This document shows positions 46,453 through 55,014 of a stretch of DNA of 64,000 nucleotides, piece by piece. The notes beneath the pieces were generated by a model. That model did not search any database. It had not been told where the DNA came from and worked only from the letters and a program-made list of their open reading frames with translations. The DNA comes from Phyllobacterium pellucidum (GTDB lineage: Bacteria; Pseudomonadota; Alphaproteobacteria; Rhizobiales; Rhizobiaceae). A program made the position numbers and the translations under genes. Positions within the stretch are counted from its first letter, which is position 1. Every line of letters starts with the position of its first letter. The stretch is taken from the NCBI RefSeq assembly GCF_013327855.1, contig NZ_JABUMX010000001.1, positions 744,001 to 808,000 on the forward strand. The letters run 5' to 3'.

Positions 46453-46928
46453 CGCAGCTACCCGCAATAAATCCGGAACTCGATCTCGTTCTTGAACGCG
46501 TCGTCGATGTGCCGCGCGAACTTGTATGGAAGGCGTGGACGACGCCCGAACATATCGTCAAATGGTTCACGCCGAAGCCTTGGCAGACCACCGATTGCGA
46601 GATCGACCTTCGGCCGGGCGGCGTGTTCCGGACGACCATGCTCTCACCCGAAGGCCAGTCGTTTCCGAATGTCGGCTGCTATCTCGAAGTCGTTCCCAAT
46701 GAGAAGCTCGTGTGGACAGATGCGCTGCTCCCCGGCTATCGTCCGTCGGAAAAGCCCTTTTTCACCGCCTATCTGACATTGGAACCCGAAGGAAACGGCA
46801 CGCGCTACCGGGCCATCGCGATCCATCGCGACAGTGCGGGCAAGAAGCAGCACGAGGAGATGGGATTCCACGATGGCTGGGGCACCGTGCTCGACCAGAT
46901 GGTCGCTTATATCAAGAGCGAAATGTAA
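46449..46928 (+). CDS. SRPBCC (AHSA1-type) domain protein
   Basis: A 159-residue Aha1-like/START-fold protein: [44 protein letters not shown] and a C-terminal [17 protein letters not shown]. Such proteins form a hydrophobic cavity for small ligands, and pairs of ArsR with SRPBCC are common, where the partner may bind the effector. Its ATG overlaps the arsR stop, so it is coupled to it. The ligand is unknown. Confidence 0.9.
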   Translation: MTQLPAINPELDLVLERVVDVPRELVWKAWTTPEHIVKWFTPKPWQTTDCEIDLRPGGVFRTTMLSPEGQSFPNVGCYLEVVPNEKLVWTDALLPGYRPSEKPFFTAYLTLEPEGNGTRYRAIAIHRDSAGKKQHEEMGFHDGWGTVLDQMVAYIKSEM

Positions 46929-46932
46929 CTCG

Positions 46933-46995
46933 GCCTATTTCGTCAGCATCGGTGAGCCGTCGCGTGCATAGCGCTCGACGGTCGCCACCACGGCG
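46933..46995 (-). pseudogene. Detached copy of the 3' end of the Ldh-family dehydrogenase gene
   Basis: These 63 bases match 48229-48291 with two mismatches (61/63 by eye). They include the last ~20 codons of the dehydrogenase gene on the minus strand (ERYARDGSPMLTK then stop). Upstream of the copy the similarity stops abruptly at 46995. The rest of the gene is absent here, so this is a gene remnant and also the left half of a direct repeat flanking the isochorismatase/LysR block. Confidence 0.8.
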
Positions 46996-47021
46996 CGCGA
47001 CATCCTCGACGGCGGATCAAT

Positions 47022-47759
47022 TCATTTGCCGTTGGCCAGCGCGATCTGCCCTACGAGTTTTGCCCATGGCATATCGAGAGCCCCATAAACGGCGCCGGCT
47101 TCGGGTCGCGCATTGTCCTTGAGGATTTCGACCATCAGGGTCGCATAGTCTGAGACGACAACACCGGCTTGAAGCATGCGCAGCAAGCCGGCCTCTCGCT
47201 TCGTCTGGTTGAATGTGCCGGACGCATCGACTGCAACATAGGCATCATAGCCCTTGCCGATCGCACTTATCGCAGGGAACGCCGCGCAAACCTCGAGGGA
47301 GATGCCCGCGAAGATTAGCTTCTTGCGGCCGGTCGCTTCTATGGCGCGCGCCACGGTCGGATCATCAAAGGCATTGACCGACGACCGGTCGATTATCTTT
47401 GTGCCGGGCAGCGCTTCGACGAGTTCGGGAAACGTCGGCCCCCACATGCTATCGCTCGCCGTGGTCGTGACGATGATCGGGAGATTGAGGGCGCGGGCCG
47501 CCTTTGCCAGAGCGACAATGTTGTGCTTCAACTCCCCGGTGGAATAGTCCCGCACACCAGTCATCAGGCCGATCTGATGATCGACGAGAACAAGCGCCGT
47601 ATTGTCGGAAGTGAGCGGTTCATAAGGACGGACCTGGTCGGACATTTCGTACTCCTGCGGTCGGCGTGGTTGAATTGCGGCGGCAAGCGAGGGAGCGAGG
47701 CCGAATGCCGTCGCAGCCGCTCCTATTGCTGCTGTCTGGAGGAAGTGACGCCGTTCCAT
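47022..47759 (-). CDS. Isochorismatase-family hydrolase with optional Tat signal
   Basis: The catalytic domain is a YcaC-like cysteine hydrolase: ALVLVDHQIGLMTGV with the catalytic aspartate, IVTTTASDSMWGPTFPEL, and FAGISLEVCAAFPAI with the nucleophile cysteine. The frame from 47759 starts MERRHFLQTAAIGAAATAFG, a Tat-type signal. A second start at 47645 (MSDQVRPYEPL) has AGGAGT directly before it and would yield a cytosolic 207-residue enzyme of normal length. I list the long form. The substrate (amide or ester of a small acid) is unknown. A broken LysR gene is divergent from it. Confidence 0.82.
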   Translation of the reverse strand: MERRHFLQTAAIGAAATAFGLAPSLAAAIQPRRPQEYEMSDQVRPYEPLTSDNTALVLVDHQIGLMTGVRDYSTGELKHNIVALAKAARALNLPIIVTTTASDSMWGPTFPELVEALPGTKIIDRSSVNAFDDPTVARAIEATGRKKLIFAGISLEVCAAFPAISAIGKGYDAYVAVDASGTFNQTKREAGLLRMLQAGVVVSDYATLMVEILKDNARPEAGAVYGALDMPWAKLVGQIALANGK

Positions 47760-47908
47760 GATGCCTCCGTCAATTTCCGGACAGCCACCATGGCTCGCCC
47801 GGAGTCGCTACCTTTGCGGCGACGGGACGAACTTAAGGGCTGGCTTTCCGGCCAAGAAGAGGGCAAGTTTCAGACTTAACGTCCATCTCTTTGGACGAAG
47901 GAGCGGGC

Positions 47909-48171
47909 ATGCTCGATCTCAACGACTTTTATTATTTCGTTCAGGTTGTGGATCGGGGCGGCTTTACAGCGGCCGGCCGAACGTTGCGCGTGCCCAAATC
48001 GACATTGAGCCACAGGATCAGGCGGCTTGCGTCCGAGTTGGGCGTTCGCTTGCTCAACCGCACGACTCCACGCTGACCGCCCTGATCCCATACCGACAAG
48101 GCCTGCTGCCATTGGTTCGCGTCTTCATCGATCATCTGGCTGCCGAGCTTCCAAAGGTAGTATTCGTTTAG
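47909..48171 (+). pseudogene. LysR-family regulator with internal deletion
   Basis: The N-terminal helix-turn-helix is intact, with GAAGGAG before ATG 47909: MLDLNDFYYFVQVVDRGGF, then RTLRVPKSTLSHRIRRL and ELGVRLLNRTTPR, where a stop follows. The sequence continues in another frame with TALIPYRQGLLPLVRVFIDH and LAAELPKVVFV, a typical LysR C-terminal end, to the stop at 48171. So roughly 200 residues are missing and the frame is shifted. It was probably the regulator of the divergent isochorismatase gene and is now dead. Confidence 0.88.
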
Positions 48172-48228
48172 GCCGCCCAATCTGCATCCGCGTTCGGTCT
48201 CGCAGCGATCTGCGGCGCTGACAACACT

Positions 48229-48291
48229 GCCTATTTCGTCAGCATCGGTGAGCCGTCGCGCGCATAGCGCTCGATGGTCGCCACCACGGCG
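48229..48291. repeat. Right copy of 63-bp direct repeat (3' end of Ldh gene)
   Basis: It is the intact 3' end of the Ldh-family dehydrogenase gene and matches 46933-46995 in the same orientation with two mismatches. The 1233 bases between the copies hold the isochorismatase gene and the LysR remnant. This looks like a block that arrived by recombination at the end of the dehydrogenase gene. Confidence 0.8.
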
Positions 48292-49259
48292 GCCGGCAGC
48301 GCGACACCGTTGGCATGCTGGCGGCGTGCTTCGAGACGGCGGTCGCCGGGTAGCCGCACGGTAGGCGTTTCCTTGACCGCCGTCAGCATCTGCTCGAGCC
48401 GACCGGCGAAGCCGGGCCCGGCAAACATGTCGGGATCAATGGCGATGATGAACTGGCCCGTGCGCGGCGGCCCACCTTCGCAATCGCCAAAGGATGATGC
48501 TTCGTAGGACCAGTGTGCGCCGCCAAGGCCCGCAGCAAGAATATCGACCATCAGTGCAAGCCCGAAACCCTTGTAGCCTCCGATCGGCAGAAGGCTACCC
48601 TCCATCGCCGCGGCCGCATCGTTGGTCGGCACACCCTCCGCATCGATGGCCCAGCCGTCAGGCAGCGGCACACCGCGATTATAGGCGTCGATGACCGCAA
48701 CCCTGGCGACGACGCTCGACGACTGGTCGATGACCAACGGCGCATGCCCGTCACGTGGGACGGCAAAGGCGAGCGGATTGGTACCGAAGAACGGCGTCTT
48801 GCCGCCGAAGGGCGCAATCGAGGGTGAAGCATTGGCCGTCATCAGCGCAATGAGCCCCTCGGCTGCCAGATCCTCGACAAAATAGCCGAGCGACCCGCAG
48901 GCATAGGAATTTGTGACCGACAGCGCCGCAATGCCCGATTGGCGGGCCGCGTCGATGAGCGCCGGTAGTCCGAGCGCGATCGCCGGATGGGCAAAGCCGG
49001 TGCCGGCGTCGACACGCAGCGCGACAGGCGACAATTGCTCAAGACGCGGCTGCGCGTGGCCGTCCACCTTTTTGCAGGCGGCATGGTCGCAATAGGTCGG
49101 AAGATAGGAAAGGCCGACGATCGCCTGCCCGTCACGTTCGGCCGCCGCAATTGATTTTGCGACTGCCGCCGCATTCTCCGGAGCAACGTCAGAAGCGATC
49201 AGGGCCCTCGCCGCGAGCGTTTCGATTTCGTCATAGGTCATCACCCTCTCGTCGCTCAT
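48231..49259 (-). CDS. Ldh family (malate/L-lactate-type) NAD(P)-dependent oxidoreductase
   Basis: A 342-residue enzyme of the YlbC/YbiC fold, distinct from classical dehydrogenases. Family motifs are VTNSYACGSLGYFVEDLA, ANASPSIAPFGGKTPFFGTN (nucleotide and substrate region) and PIGGYKGFGLALMVDILA. Relatives reduce or oxidise 2-hydroxy acids, ureidoglycolate, sulfolactate, or cyclic imino acids such as delta1-pyrroline- or piperideine-2-carboxylate. The ATG at 49259 overlaps the stop of the ATPase gene (ATGA), making it the last gene of the uptake operon. I infer it reduces or oxidises the pathway intermediate. Confidence 0.9.
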   Translation of the reverse strand: MSDERVMTYDEIETLAARALIASDVAPENAAAVAKSIAAAERDGQAIVGLSYLPTYCDHAACKKVDGHAQPRLEQLSPVALRVDAGTGFAHPAIALGLPALIDAARQSGIAALSVTNSYACGSLGYFVEDLAAEGLIALMTANASPSIAPFGGKTPFFGTNPLAFAVPRDGHAPLVIDQSSSVVARVAVIDAYNRGVPLPDGWAIDAEGVPTNDAAAAMEGSLLPIGGYKGFGLALMVDILAAGLGGAHWSYEASSFGDCEGGPPRTGQFIIAIDPDMFAGPGFAGRLEQMLTAVKETPTVRLPGDRRLEARRQHANGVALPAAVVATIERYARDGSPMLTK

Positions 49260-51286
49260 GCCGGTATCACCTCTTGCTTCTTTTGCAGCCGCGCCAATTC
49301 CTCGAACGGAATGTGGCAGCGGATCCTGTGTTCGGGTTCGGAATCGAAGAGCGGCGGCTCCTGTTCCTCGCAGATCGCGCCGATCTTGCGCGGGCAGCGC
49401 GTATGGAAAACGCACCCGGACGGCGGATTGACGGCGCTTGGAATCTCCCCGTCGAGCCGGACGCGGCTCGGTTCGGTCTCGTCGAGCTTCGGTACGGCCG
49501 AAAGCAGCGCTTCGGTATAGGGATGGTGCGGGCCGGAGAACACGCGTTCGGACGGGCCGATCTCCATGATCCGCCCGAGATAGAGCACGGCGATGTGGTC
49601 GGACAGGTAACGAACGACGGCAAGATCGTGCGAGATGAAAATGTAGCTGACATGCTCCTTTGTCTGCAGATCGGCAAGGAGATTGAGGATCGCCGCCTGC
49701 ACCGACACGTCGAGCGCCGAGGTGGGCTCGTCGCACACGACGATGCGCGGATCGCCGGCGAAGGCGCGGGCGATTGCCACACGCTGCTTGAGGCCACCCG
49801 AAAGCTGGCGCGGCTTTACGCTGAGATGACGCTCTGTCAGCCGGACAGAGCGGACCAACTCGATGAGGCGTTTTTGTTGCGCCGCGCCTTTCAGGCCGGC
49901 CAGCGTCCGCAAGGCACGGCCCATGATGTGGCGGATCGAATGCGCGCGATTGAGCGCTGAATCGGGATTCTGGAAAACGATCTGCATCGCCTTGACCTGA
50001 TCGGCACTGCGGCTTTCAAGTTTTGACGCGAGTGGCTGGCCATCGAGTTGCATCGAGCCGCCGGAGTCGGCTGGAACGAGGCCGAGGAGGAGCCGGGCAA
50101 AGGTTGTCTTGCCGCTTCCCGATTCCCCGACGAGGCCTAGGGTCTGTCCCGGCATCAGATCAAGGGAAACGTCGTTGACCGCACGCAGGGCGTGGCCATG
50201 AGCAGCATAGGTCTTGTTGAGATCCTTGATGCGCAAGACCGGCTCGCGGCCGTGGGCCGCCGGCGCTGCTGCAATGCTTCCCGGCGTCGTGCGCGGCAAG
50301 TCCTGCGCGCGTTCGTGATAGTGGCACCGCGAAAGGCGGCCACCGAGGTCGTGCAGCGGCGGCAGTTCATTATGGCACCGGCTGTCGGCAAGGGCGCAGC
50401 GATCGGCAAAGGGACAGCCGGTGATCGTTGCGCCCGGCGCCGGGAGAAATCCCGGAATTGTGTCGAGCCTGATCTGGTCCTTGCGCTGGCCGCCCCGCGG
50501 GAGGCAGCGCAACAGTGCCACGGTGTAGGGATGGCGCGGATTGTTGAAAACTTCGGCGGTCGTCCCCTCCTCGACAAGCATGCCGGCGTAAAGAACGCCG
50601 ACGCGGTCGCACATGCGCGAGACCACCGCGAGGTTGTGGCTGATGAAGAGGATCGACGCTGAAAGTTCCTGCCTGAGCTTGGCAATGAGGTCGAGCACCT
50701 CCGCCTCGACTGTCGCGTCGAGGCCGGTGGTCGGCTCGTCGAGGATCAGCATTGTCGGATCGCTGGCGAGCGCCATGGCAATGCCGACGCGCTGCTGCAT
50801 GCCGCCGGAGAGCTGGTGCGGATAGCGCTGCATGACCCGTATCGGATCGGAGATACGGACGCGGTTGAGCATGGAGATGGCCTGATCGACGGCGGCCTGG
50901 TCGGAAATTCCGCGCAGCTCGAAAATCTCGGTCATTTGCCGCCCGATGCGGATCGACGGGTTCAGCGCCTTGCCGGGATCCTGATACACCATCGATACGC
51001 TTTCGGCACGCATGCGGCGCAGCGACTCGTTGTCGAGCTTCATGACATTGTGGCCGACAAGGGCGATTTCGCCAGCGGTGATGACTCCGTTGCGGGGGAG
51101 ATAGCGCACGACAGACAGGGCAACCGTCGATTTACCGCAGCCGGATTCGCCGACAAGGCCGTAAGCTTCGCCCGGGCGAATCGTAAGGCTCAGATCGCGC
51201 AGCACAGCGCGGTTGCGGCCGCCAACCCGATAGGCGACGGAGAGATGATGCAGTTCGAGCGCATTGGGTGTCGATAAGTCAGTCAT
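49256..51286 (-). CDS. Dipeptide/oligopeptide-type ABC transporter, fused double ATPase
   Basis: A 676-residue fusion of two ATPases that are usually separate DppD and DppF proteins. Each half has its own P-loop (GESGCGKST and GESGSGKTT), signature (LSGGMQQR and LSGGLKQR) and Walker B (LILDEPT and VCDEPTS). Each also ends in an oligo_HPY-type cysteine-bearing segment ([16 protein letters not shown]). It overlaps the upstream dppC-like gene by 8 bases and the downstream Ldh gene by 4. With the two permeases and binding protein it forms a complete importer. Confidence 0.95.
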   Translation of the reverse strand: MTDLSTPNALELHHLSVAYRVGGRNRAVLRDLSLTIRPGEAYGLVGESGCGKSTVALSVVRYLPRNGVITAGEIALVGHNVMKLDNESLRRMRAESVSMVYQDPGKALNPSIRIGRQMTEIFELRGISDQAAVDQAISMLNRVRISDPIRVMQRYPHQLSGGMQQRVGIAMALASDPTMLILDEPTTGLDATVEAEVLDLIAKLRQELSASILFISHNLAVVSRMCDRVGVLYAGMLVEEGTTAEVFNNPRHPYTVALLRCLPRGGQRKDQIRLDTIPGFLPAPGATITGCPFADRCALADSRCHNELPPLHDLGGRLSRCHYHERAQDLPRTTPGSIAAAPAAHGREPVLRIKDLNKTYAAHGHALRAVNDVSLDLMPGQTLGLVGESGSGKTTFARLLLGLVPADSGGSMQLDGQPLASKLESRSADQVKAMQIVFQNPDSALNRAHSIRHIMGRALRTLAGLKGAAQQKRLIELVRSVRLTERHLSVKPRQLSGGLKQRVAIARAFAGDPRIVVCDEPTSALDVSVQAAILNLLADLQTKEHVSYIFISHDLAVVRYLSDHIAVLYLGRIMEIGPSERVFSGPHHPYTEALLSAVPKLDETEPSRVRLDGEIPSAVNPPSGCVFHTRCPRKIGAICEEQEPPLFDSEPEHRIRCHIPFEELARLQKKQEVIPA

Positions 51287-52160
51287 TCAAGGCCCCCTGC
51301 ACGCCGTCGGCCACAAGATTGACGCCGATCACCAGCGAGGCGATAGCGAACGCATCGAAGAGCACGGTCCACCAGAAGCCTCCGCCGATCATCCCGTAAT
51401 TGCTTGAAATGCTCAGGCCCCAGTCCGGCGATGGCGGCTGGATGCCGAAGCCCATGAAGCTCAGCGTCGCAACCGCGAAGATGGCATAGCCAAGACGAAC
51501 GGTGGTCTCAACCAGGATTGGCGGTATGACGTTGGGAAGAATTTCCACGAACATGGTGTGCAGCGCGCTCTCGCGGCGCAATTGCGCCGCCGCGACATAG
51601 TCGAGTTCGCGCTCCGACAGAACGGCCGAACGCACGGTGCGGGCGATGATCGGCGCAAAGCTCAGGCCAATGACGATGATGACCGTGGTCTTCGACGTTC
51701 CGAGCGCAACGATGGCGAGCAGTGCGACGATCACGACCGGGATTGCCATGAACGCTTCGAGGATGCGGCTGATCACGTCATCGACAAGTCCGCGGAAATA
51801 GCCGGTGAACAGGCCGAGCGTTGTGCCGGCAATGGTGGCCAGCAACGTCGCCAGAGGCGCGACCGTCAATATATCGCGCGACCCGACGATGACGCGCGAG
51901 AACACGTCGCGACCGAGCTGGTCGGTGCCAAACCAGTTATCGGCCGAGGGCGGCATGAGCGCGTTAATAATGTCATCCGCAAGCGGATCGTGCGGCGTAA
52001 AATATTCGCCGAAGAGCGCACACAGGACCCAGAAGACAACGATGACGAGACCCGTGATGAAAGAACCGGAGCGGCCGAGCGCCGCCACCACTTCCATTGC
52101 GGGACTATGCTTGATCGGCGGCGCGGGCAGGTCAGGCTGTTTGATATCGGTCGCCGTCAT
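51279..52160 (-). CDS. ABC transporter permease, DppC type
   Basis: A 293-residue inner-membrane permease. The N-terminal segment FITGLVIVVFWVLCALFGEY and the family run HPLADDIINALMPPSADNWFGTDQ, GRDVFSRVIVGSRDIL are typical DppC/OppC features, plus later EAA-type loop GTTLGLFTGYF. Six hydrophobic segments are visible. It starts at ATG 52160, overlapping the DppB stop (ATGA). It pairs with the DppB-like protein to form the channel. Confidence 0.94.
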   Translation of the reverse strand: MTATDIKQPDLPAPPIKHSPAMEVVAALGRSGSFITGLVIVVFWVLCALFGEYFTPHDPLADDIINALMPPSADNWFGTDQLGRDVFSRVIVGSRDILTVAPLATLLATIAGTTLGLFTGYFRGLVDDVISRILEAFMAIPVVIVALLAIVALGTSKTTVIIVIGLSFAPIIARTVRSAVLSERELDYVAAAQLRRESALHTMFVEILPNVIPPILVETTVRLGYAIFAVATLSFMGFGIQPPSPDWGLSISSNYGMIGGGFWWTVLFDAFAIASLVIGVNLVADGVQGALND

Positions 52161-53125
52161 TGATCGGTCCCCAGTCGGATGCGTGGATTGAGGACGGAAT
52201 AGAGAAGATCGGCAATCAGCGTCGCCACCGCATAGATGATGCCGATCGTCAGGATACCGGCTTCAAGCACTGGGAAATCCTTGCCGCGTGCGGCCGTGAA
52301 GATCAGCGAGCCGATGCCCTGATAACGGAAGAGGGTCTCGACCACGACGAGCCCGCCAATGAGGTAGCCGGTCTGGGTGGCGATGACCGTGATCGTCGGC
52401 AGCAGCGCATTGCGCAGCACGTGCCGCCAGATGACCGTATGCCAGGGCAGGCCTTTGAGGACGGCGGTGCGCGTATAGTCGGCATCGAGCGCCTCGATCA
52501 TGCCTGATCGCGCCATGCGCGCGATGTAGCCGAAGAGCACGAGGAACAGCGGCAATGCCGGAAGGATCAAATAGTAGATTTGGGTGAAGACGCCCGAACC
52601 CGGCGGCCAGACGGCTGCAATCGGCAGCCAGTTCAGCCAGACGCCGAAGAGCAGAATGAAGATGATGCCGGTGACGAATTCCGGCAGTACGGTTGCCGAA
52701 AGGCCCCCCAGGCTGATGATGCGGTCGATGGGCCGATTGACATTCAGCGCGGCGATGATGCCGCCGAGAATGCCGAGCGGCACCACCATGATGAAAGCAA
52801 CGAGCGCAAGCTTCATCGAATTGCCGAGCGCATCGATGACGAAAGGCGCAACAGGCGCCCGGAAAATATAGGAAGTGCCCATATCGCCTTGAACGAAATG
52901 GGAAATCCAGTCCCAGTATTGTACAAGCAGCGGCCGGTCGAGGCCGAGCGAATGGTTGAGCGCGTCGACGGCACGCTGGTCGGCGAGCGGTCCCAATATG
53001 GCGCGCCCGACATTTCCGGGCAGCACCTGCCCTCCCAGGAACACCATGATACTGAGCAGGAACAGGGTTACGATCGAAAGGGCAATGCGCTTCAGCAGAA
53101 AGGAAAGTATGGCTCTAGCTCCCAT
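52157..53125 (-). CDS. ABC transporter permease, DppB type
   Basis: A ~322-residue permease: RIALSIVTLFLLSIMVFLGG, then AVDALNHSLGLDRPLLVQYW and SHFVQGDMGTSY, all DppB signatures, with GYIARMARSGMIEALDADYTRT as the EAA-type coupling loop. The longer frame starts at GTG 53140, inside a strong stem-loop, so ATG 53125 is more plausible. It is the first permease gene after the binding protein gene and overlaps the DppC gene. Confidence 0.93.
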   Translation of the reverse strand: MGARAILSFLLKRIALSIVTLFLLSIMVFLGGQVLPGNVGRAILGPLADQRAVDALNHSLGLDRPLLVQYWDWISHFVQGDMGTSYIFRAPVAPFVIDALGNSMKLALVAFIMVVPLGILGGIIAALNVNRPIDRIISLGGLSATVLPEFVTGIIFILLFGVWLNWLPIAAVWPPGSGVFTQIYYLILPALPLFLVLFGYIARMARSGMIEALDADYTRTAVLKGLPWHTVIWRHVLRNALLPTITVIATQTGYLIGGLVVVETLFRYQGIGSLIFTAARGKDFPVLEAGILTIGIIYAVATLIADLLYSVLNPRIRLGTDQ

Positions 53126-53128
53126 GTT

Positions 53129-53156
53129 AGCCAGCCCCACCTGCGTGGAGCTGGCT
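53129..53156 (-). promoter_or_regulatory. Stem-loop between binding-protein and permease genes
   Basis: The arms AGCCAGC and GCTGGCT, with inner CCAC and GTGG and a four-base loop CTGC, form a 28-base hairpin with one mismatch. It lies after the binding-protein stop (53180) and before the permease start. Such hairpins commonly protect the upstream message, giving more binding protein than permease. No T-run follows, so read-through into the permeases is expected. Confidence 0.6.
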
Positions 53157-53179
53157 GTTGCAGGATGTCCGTTCCTCCC

Positions 53180-54841
53180 TTACGCCTTCGAGGCGCGGTC
53201 GAGATAGTTCTGCGACATTGCCGTCGGCTGTACGCCGGAAACGCCCTTTGCCGTCGCCGTCAGGTAATCGAAGAAATAGCCGAAGATGACCGGCGTTTCC
53301 TCGAGCAGCAGCCGCTGTATCTTGCCGGCCGTCTCCTTCTGCGCCTCAAGGTCGAGCGCAGCGATGTATCCGGCAGCGAGCGTATCGTAGTCCTTGTTCT
53401 TGAAATGCGCCGAGTTCCACGTGCCTTCGCTCTTCAAGGGCGCGGAGAGGTAGACGTTGGGCACGCCGCGATGGCCGTAGTCGGTGATGCCCATGACGGA
53501 ATCGAGCCAGTTGGACTTGCCGAACACCGCATCGCCGTAATAGGCGCCCTGATCGAGAATGTTGAGCTGGAGGTCGATGCCGATCTCCTTGACCGCATTC
53601 TGGATGAGCTGGGCATATTCCGGAATTTCCAGATAGCGCTCGGTGGTGAGCGTAACCTTGAAACCCTTGCCGGCTCCAGCCGCCTCCATCAGTTCCTTTG
53701 CCTGCTTCAGATCCTGCTGGCGCTGCGCAACGGTCGTATCCGTTGACGGAAAGGCCGGCGCAAACGGGCTGTCATTGCCAAGCGAGGCCCGACCCCGCAT
53801 CAGCCCCTTTTGCAGCTTGTTGCGATCGATACTGAGCGCTACGGCGCGGCGCACCCGGGGATCCTTGAACGGGTCCATGTCCGTGCGCATGTGGACCTGG
53901 TGATGGGCCACGGATTTCAGGCTGATGATTTCGACGTTCGGATCGGTGAGCAGTGCGACGCCGGCAAGCACCGGCATCTGGTTGATTACGTCGACCTGAC
54001 GGCCCTGAAGCGCAAGGATCATCGGCTGGATATCACCGAAAAAGGTGAATTCCGTCCGTGCCGGGAGTGCCTTTTCGCCCCAATAGTCCTCATTGCGCAC
54101 AAAAGATGCGCCGACCTTCGGCGTGTATTTCTCGAGCTTGAACGGCCCGGTACCGTTGAAGTTCTTCTCGAAATCGCCCTTGTAATCAGCAGGAATGATG
54201 ATCGCGTTGTAGTTGTCCGACGACACCATGTAGGGGAAGTTGCCGTTTGGCGCGTCGAGGTGGAACTCGACCGTGTAATCGTCGATCTTCTTGGTAGCGC
54301 CCTTCTGCAGGAACCCGGTAAAGACCGAAAGCGCATTGGACGAGTTCGCCGGGTCGGCGAGGCGATCGATACTCGCCACGACGTCGTCGGCCTTCATCTC
54401 GCCGCCGCTGTGGAATTTGACGCCCTTGCGCAGATTGAAGGTCCAGACATCACCCTTGTCATTCGGCTTCCAGCTTTCGGCCAGCATCGGCTTCAGGACG
54501 AGATCCGGGCCATCGAGGCACAGGAACTCGCCGCATTGCTGCAACATGAGCAAGCCGCCGGCATCGGCGACGCTGACAGGTTCGATCGCCGCGGCAGGCA
54601 CGCTGCTGGCAACGCGGATCGTGGCGCCGGCCGTGCCTTGCGCGCGGGCAAGGCTGGGCATGCCGCCCATGCCGGCGGCGAATCCGACGCTGCCGAGGAA
54701 AGGCAGGGACAGGCCAAGCAGGCTGCCGTGACGAATGAATTCTCGGCGGCTTACCCTGCCGTCGACCAGGCCGTCGATGAGATGGTTTTCGAGATCGGTC
54801 CGGCCGCGCCGGAGCATATCGAGGAACTTGTAATTTTTCAT
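53180..54841 (-). CDS. ABC transporter substrate-binding protein, family 5 (DppA/OppA type), Tat-exported
   Basis: A 553-residue periplasmic solute-binding protein. A twin-arginine signal SRREFIRHGSLLGLSLPFL near residue 31 means folded export. The core has family 5 features: GDVWTFNLRKGVKFHSGGEM, TADDV-like MKADDVVASIDRLADP, and DPRVRRAVALSIDRNKLQ. Family 5 proteins bind peptides, opines, nickel chelates or glutathione-like compounds. It begins the transporter genes and follows the enolase-superfamily genes with a 173-base gap that may hold its own promoter. Confidence 0.93.
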   Translation of the reverse strand: MKNYKFLDMLRRGRTDLENHLIDGLVDGRVSRREFIRHGSLLGLSLPFLGSVGFAAGMGGMPSLARAQGTAGATIRVASSVPAAAIEPVSVADAGGLLMLQQCGEFLCLDGPDLVLKPMLAESWKPNDKGDVWTFNLRKGVKFHSGGEMKADDVVASIDRLADPANSSNALSVFTGFLQKGATKKIDDYTVEFHLDAPNGNFPYMVSSDNYNAIIIPADYKGDFEKNFNGTGPFKLEKYTPKVGASFVRNEDYWGEKALPARTEFTFFGDIQPMILALQGRQVDVINQMPVLAGVALLTDPNVEIISLKSVAHHQVHMRTDMDPFKDPRVRRAVALSIDRNKLQKGLMRGRASLGNDSPFAPAFPSTDTTVAQRQQDLKQAKELMEAAGAGKGFKVTLTTERYLEIPEYAQLIQNAVKEIGIDLQLNILDQGAYYGDAVFGKSNWLDSVMGITDYGHRGVPNVYLSAPLKSEGTWNSAHFKNKDYDTLAAGYIAALDLEAQKETAGKIQRLLLEETPVIFGYFFDYLTATAKGVSGVQPTAMSQNYLDRASKA

Positions 54842-55014
54842 GGCTTCTGCTCTTTCCCCTGGATCATGTTTTAACCGAACGATGAGTTAGGCAGCGCTCC
54901 TGGTCGCCGAGTTGCCGGATCGTCCGTGACCGACAAACTTAAGATGCCTTTTCCTCCGATCGCGTAATGCCCGGTCTGGGCGCCGGGTCAGGCAGCAAGC
55001 GAAAATTCTCCTTT

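Noticed and set aside
48231..49736. 501-residue form of the Ldh-family protein starting at 49736
   Set aside because: The extra N-terminal part is antisense-frame sequence overlapping the ATPase gene; ATG 49259 with ATGA overlap fits the family length.
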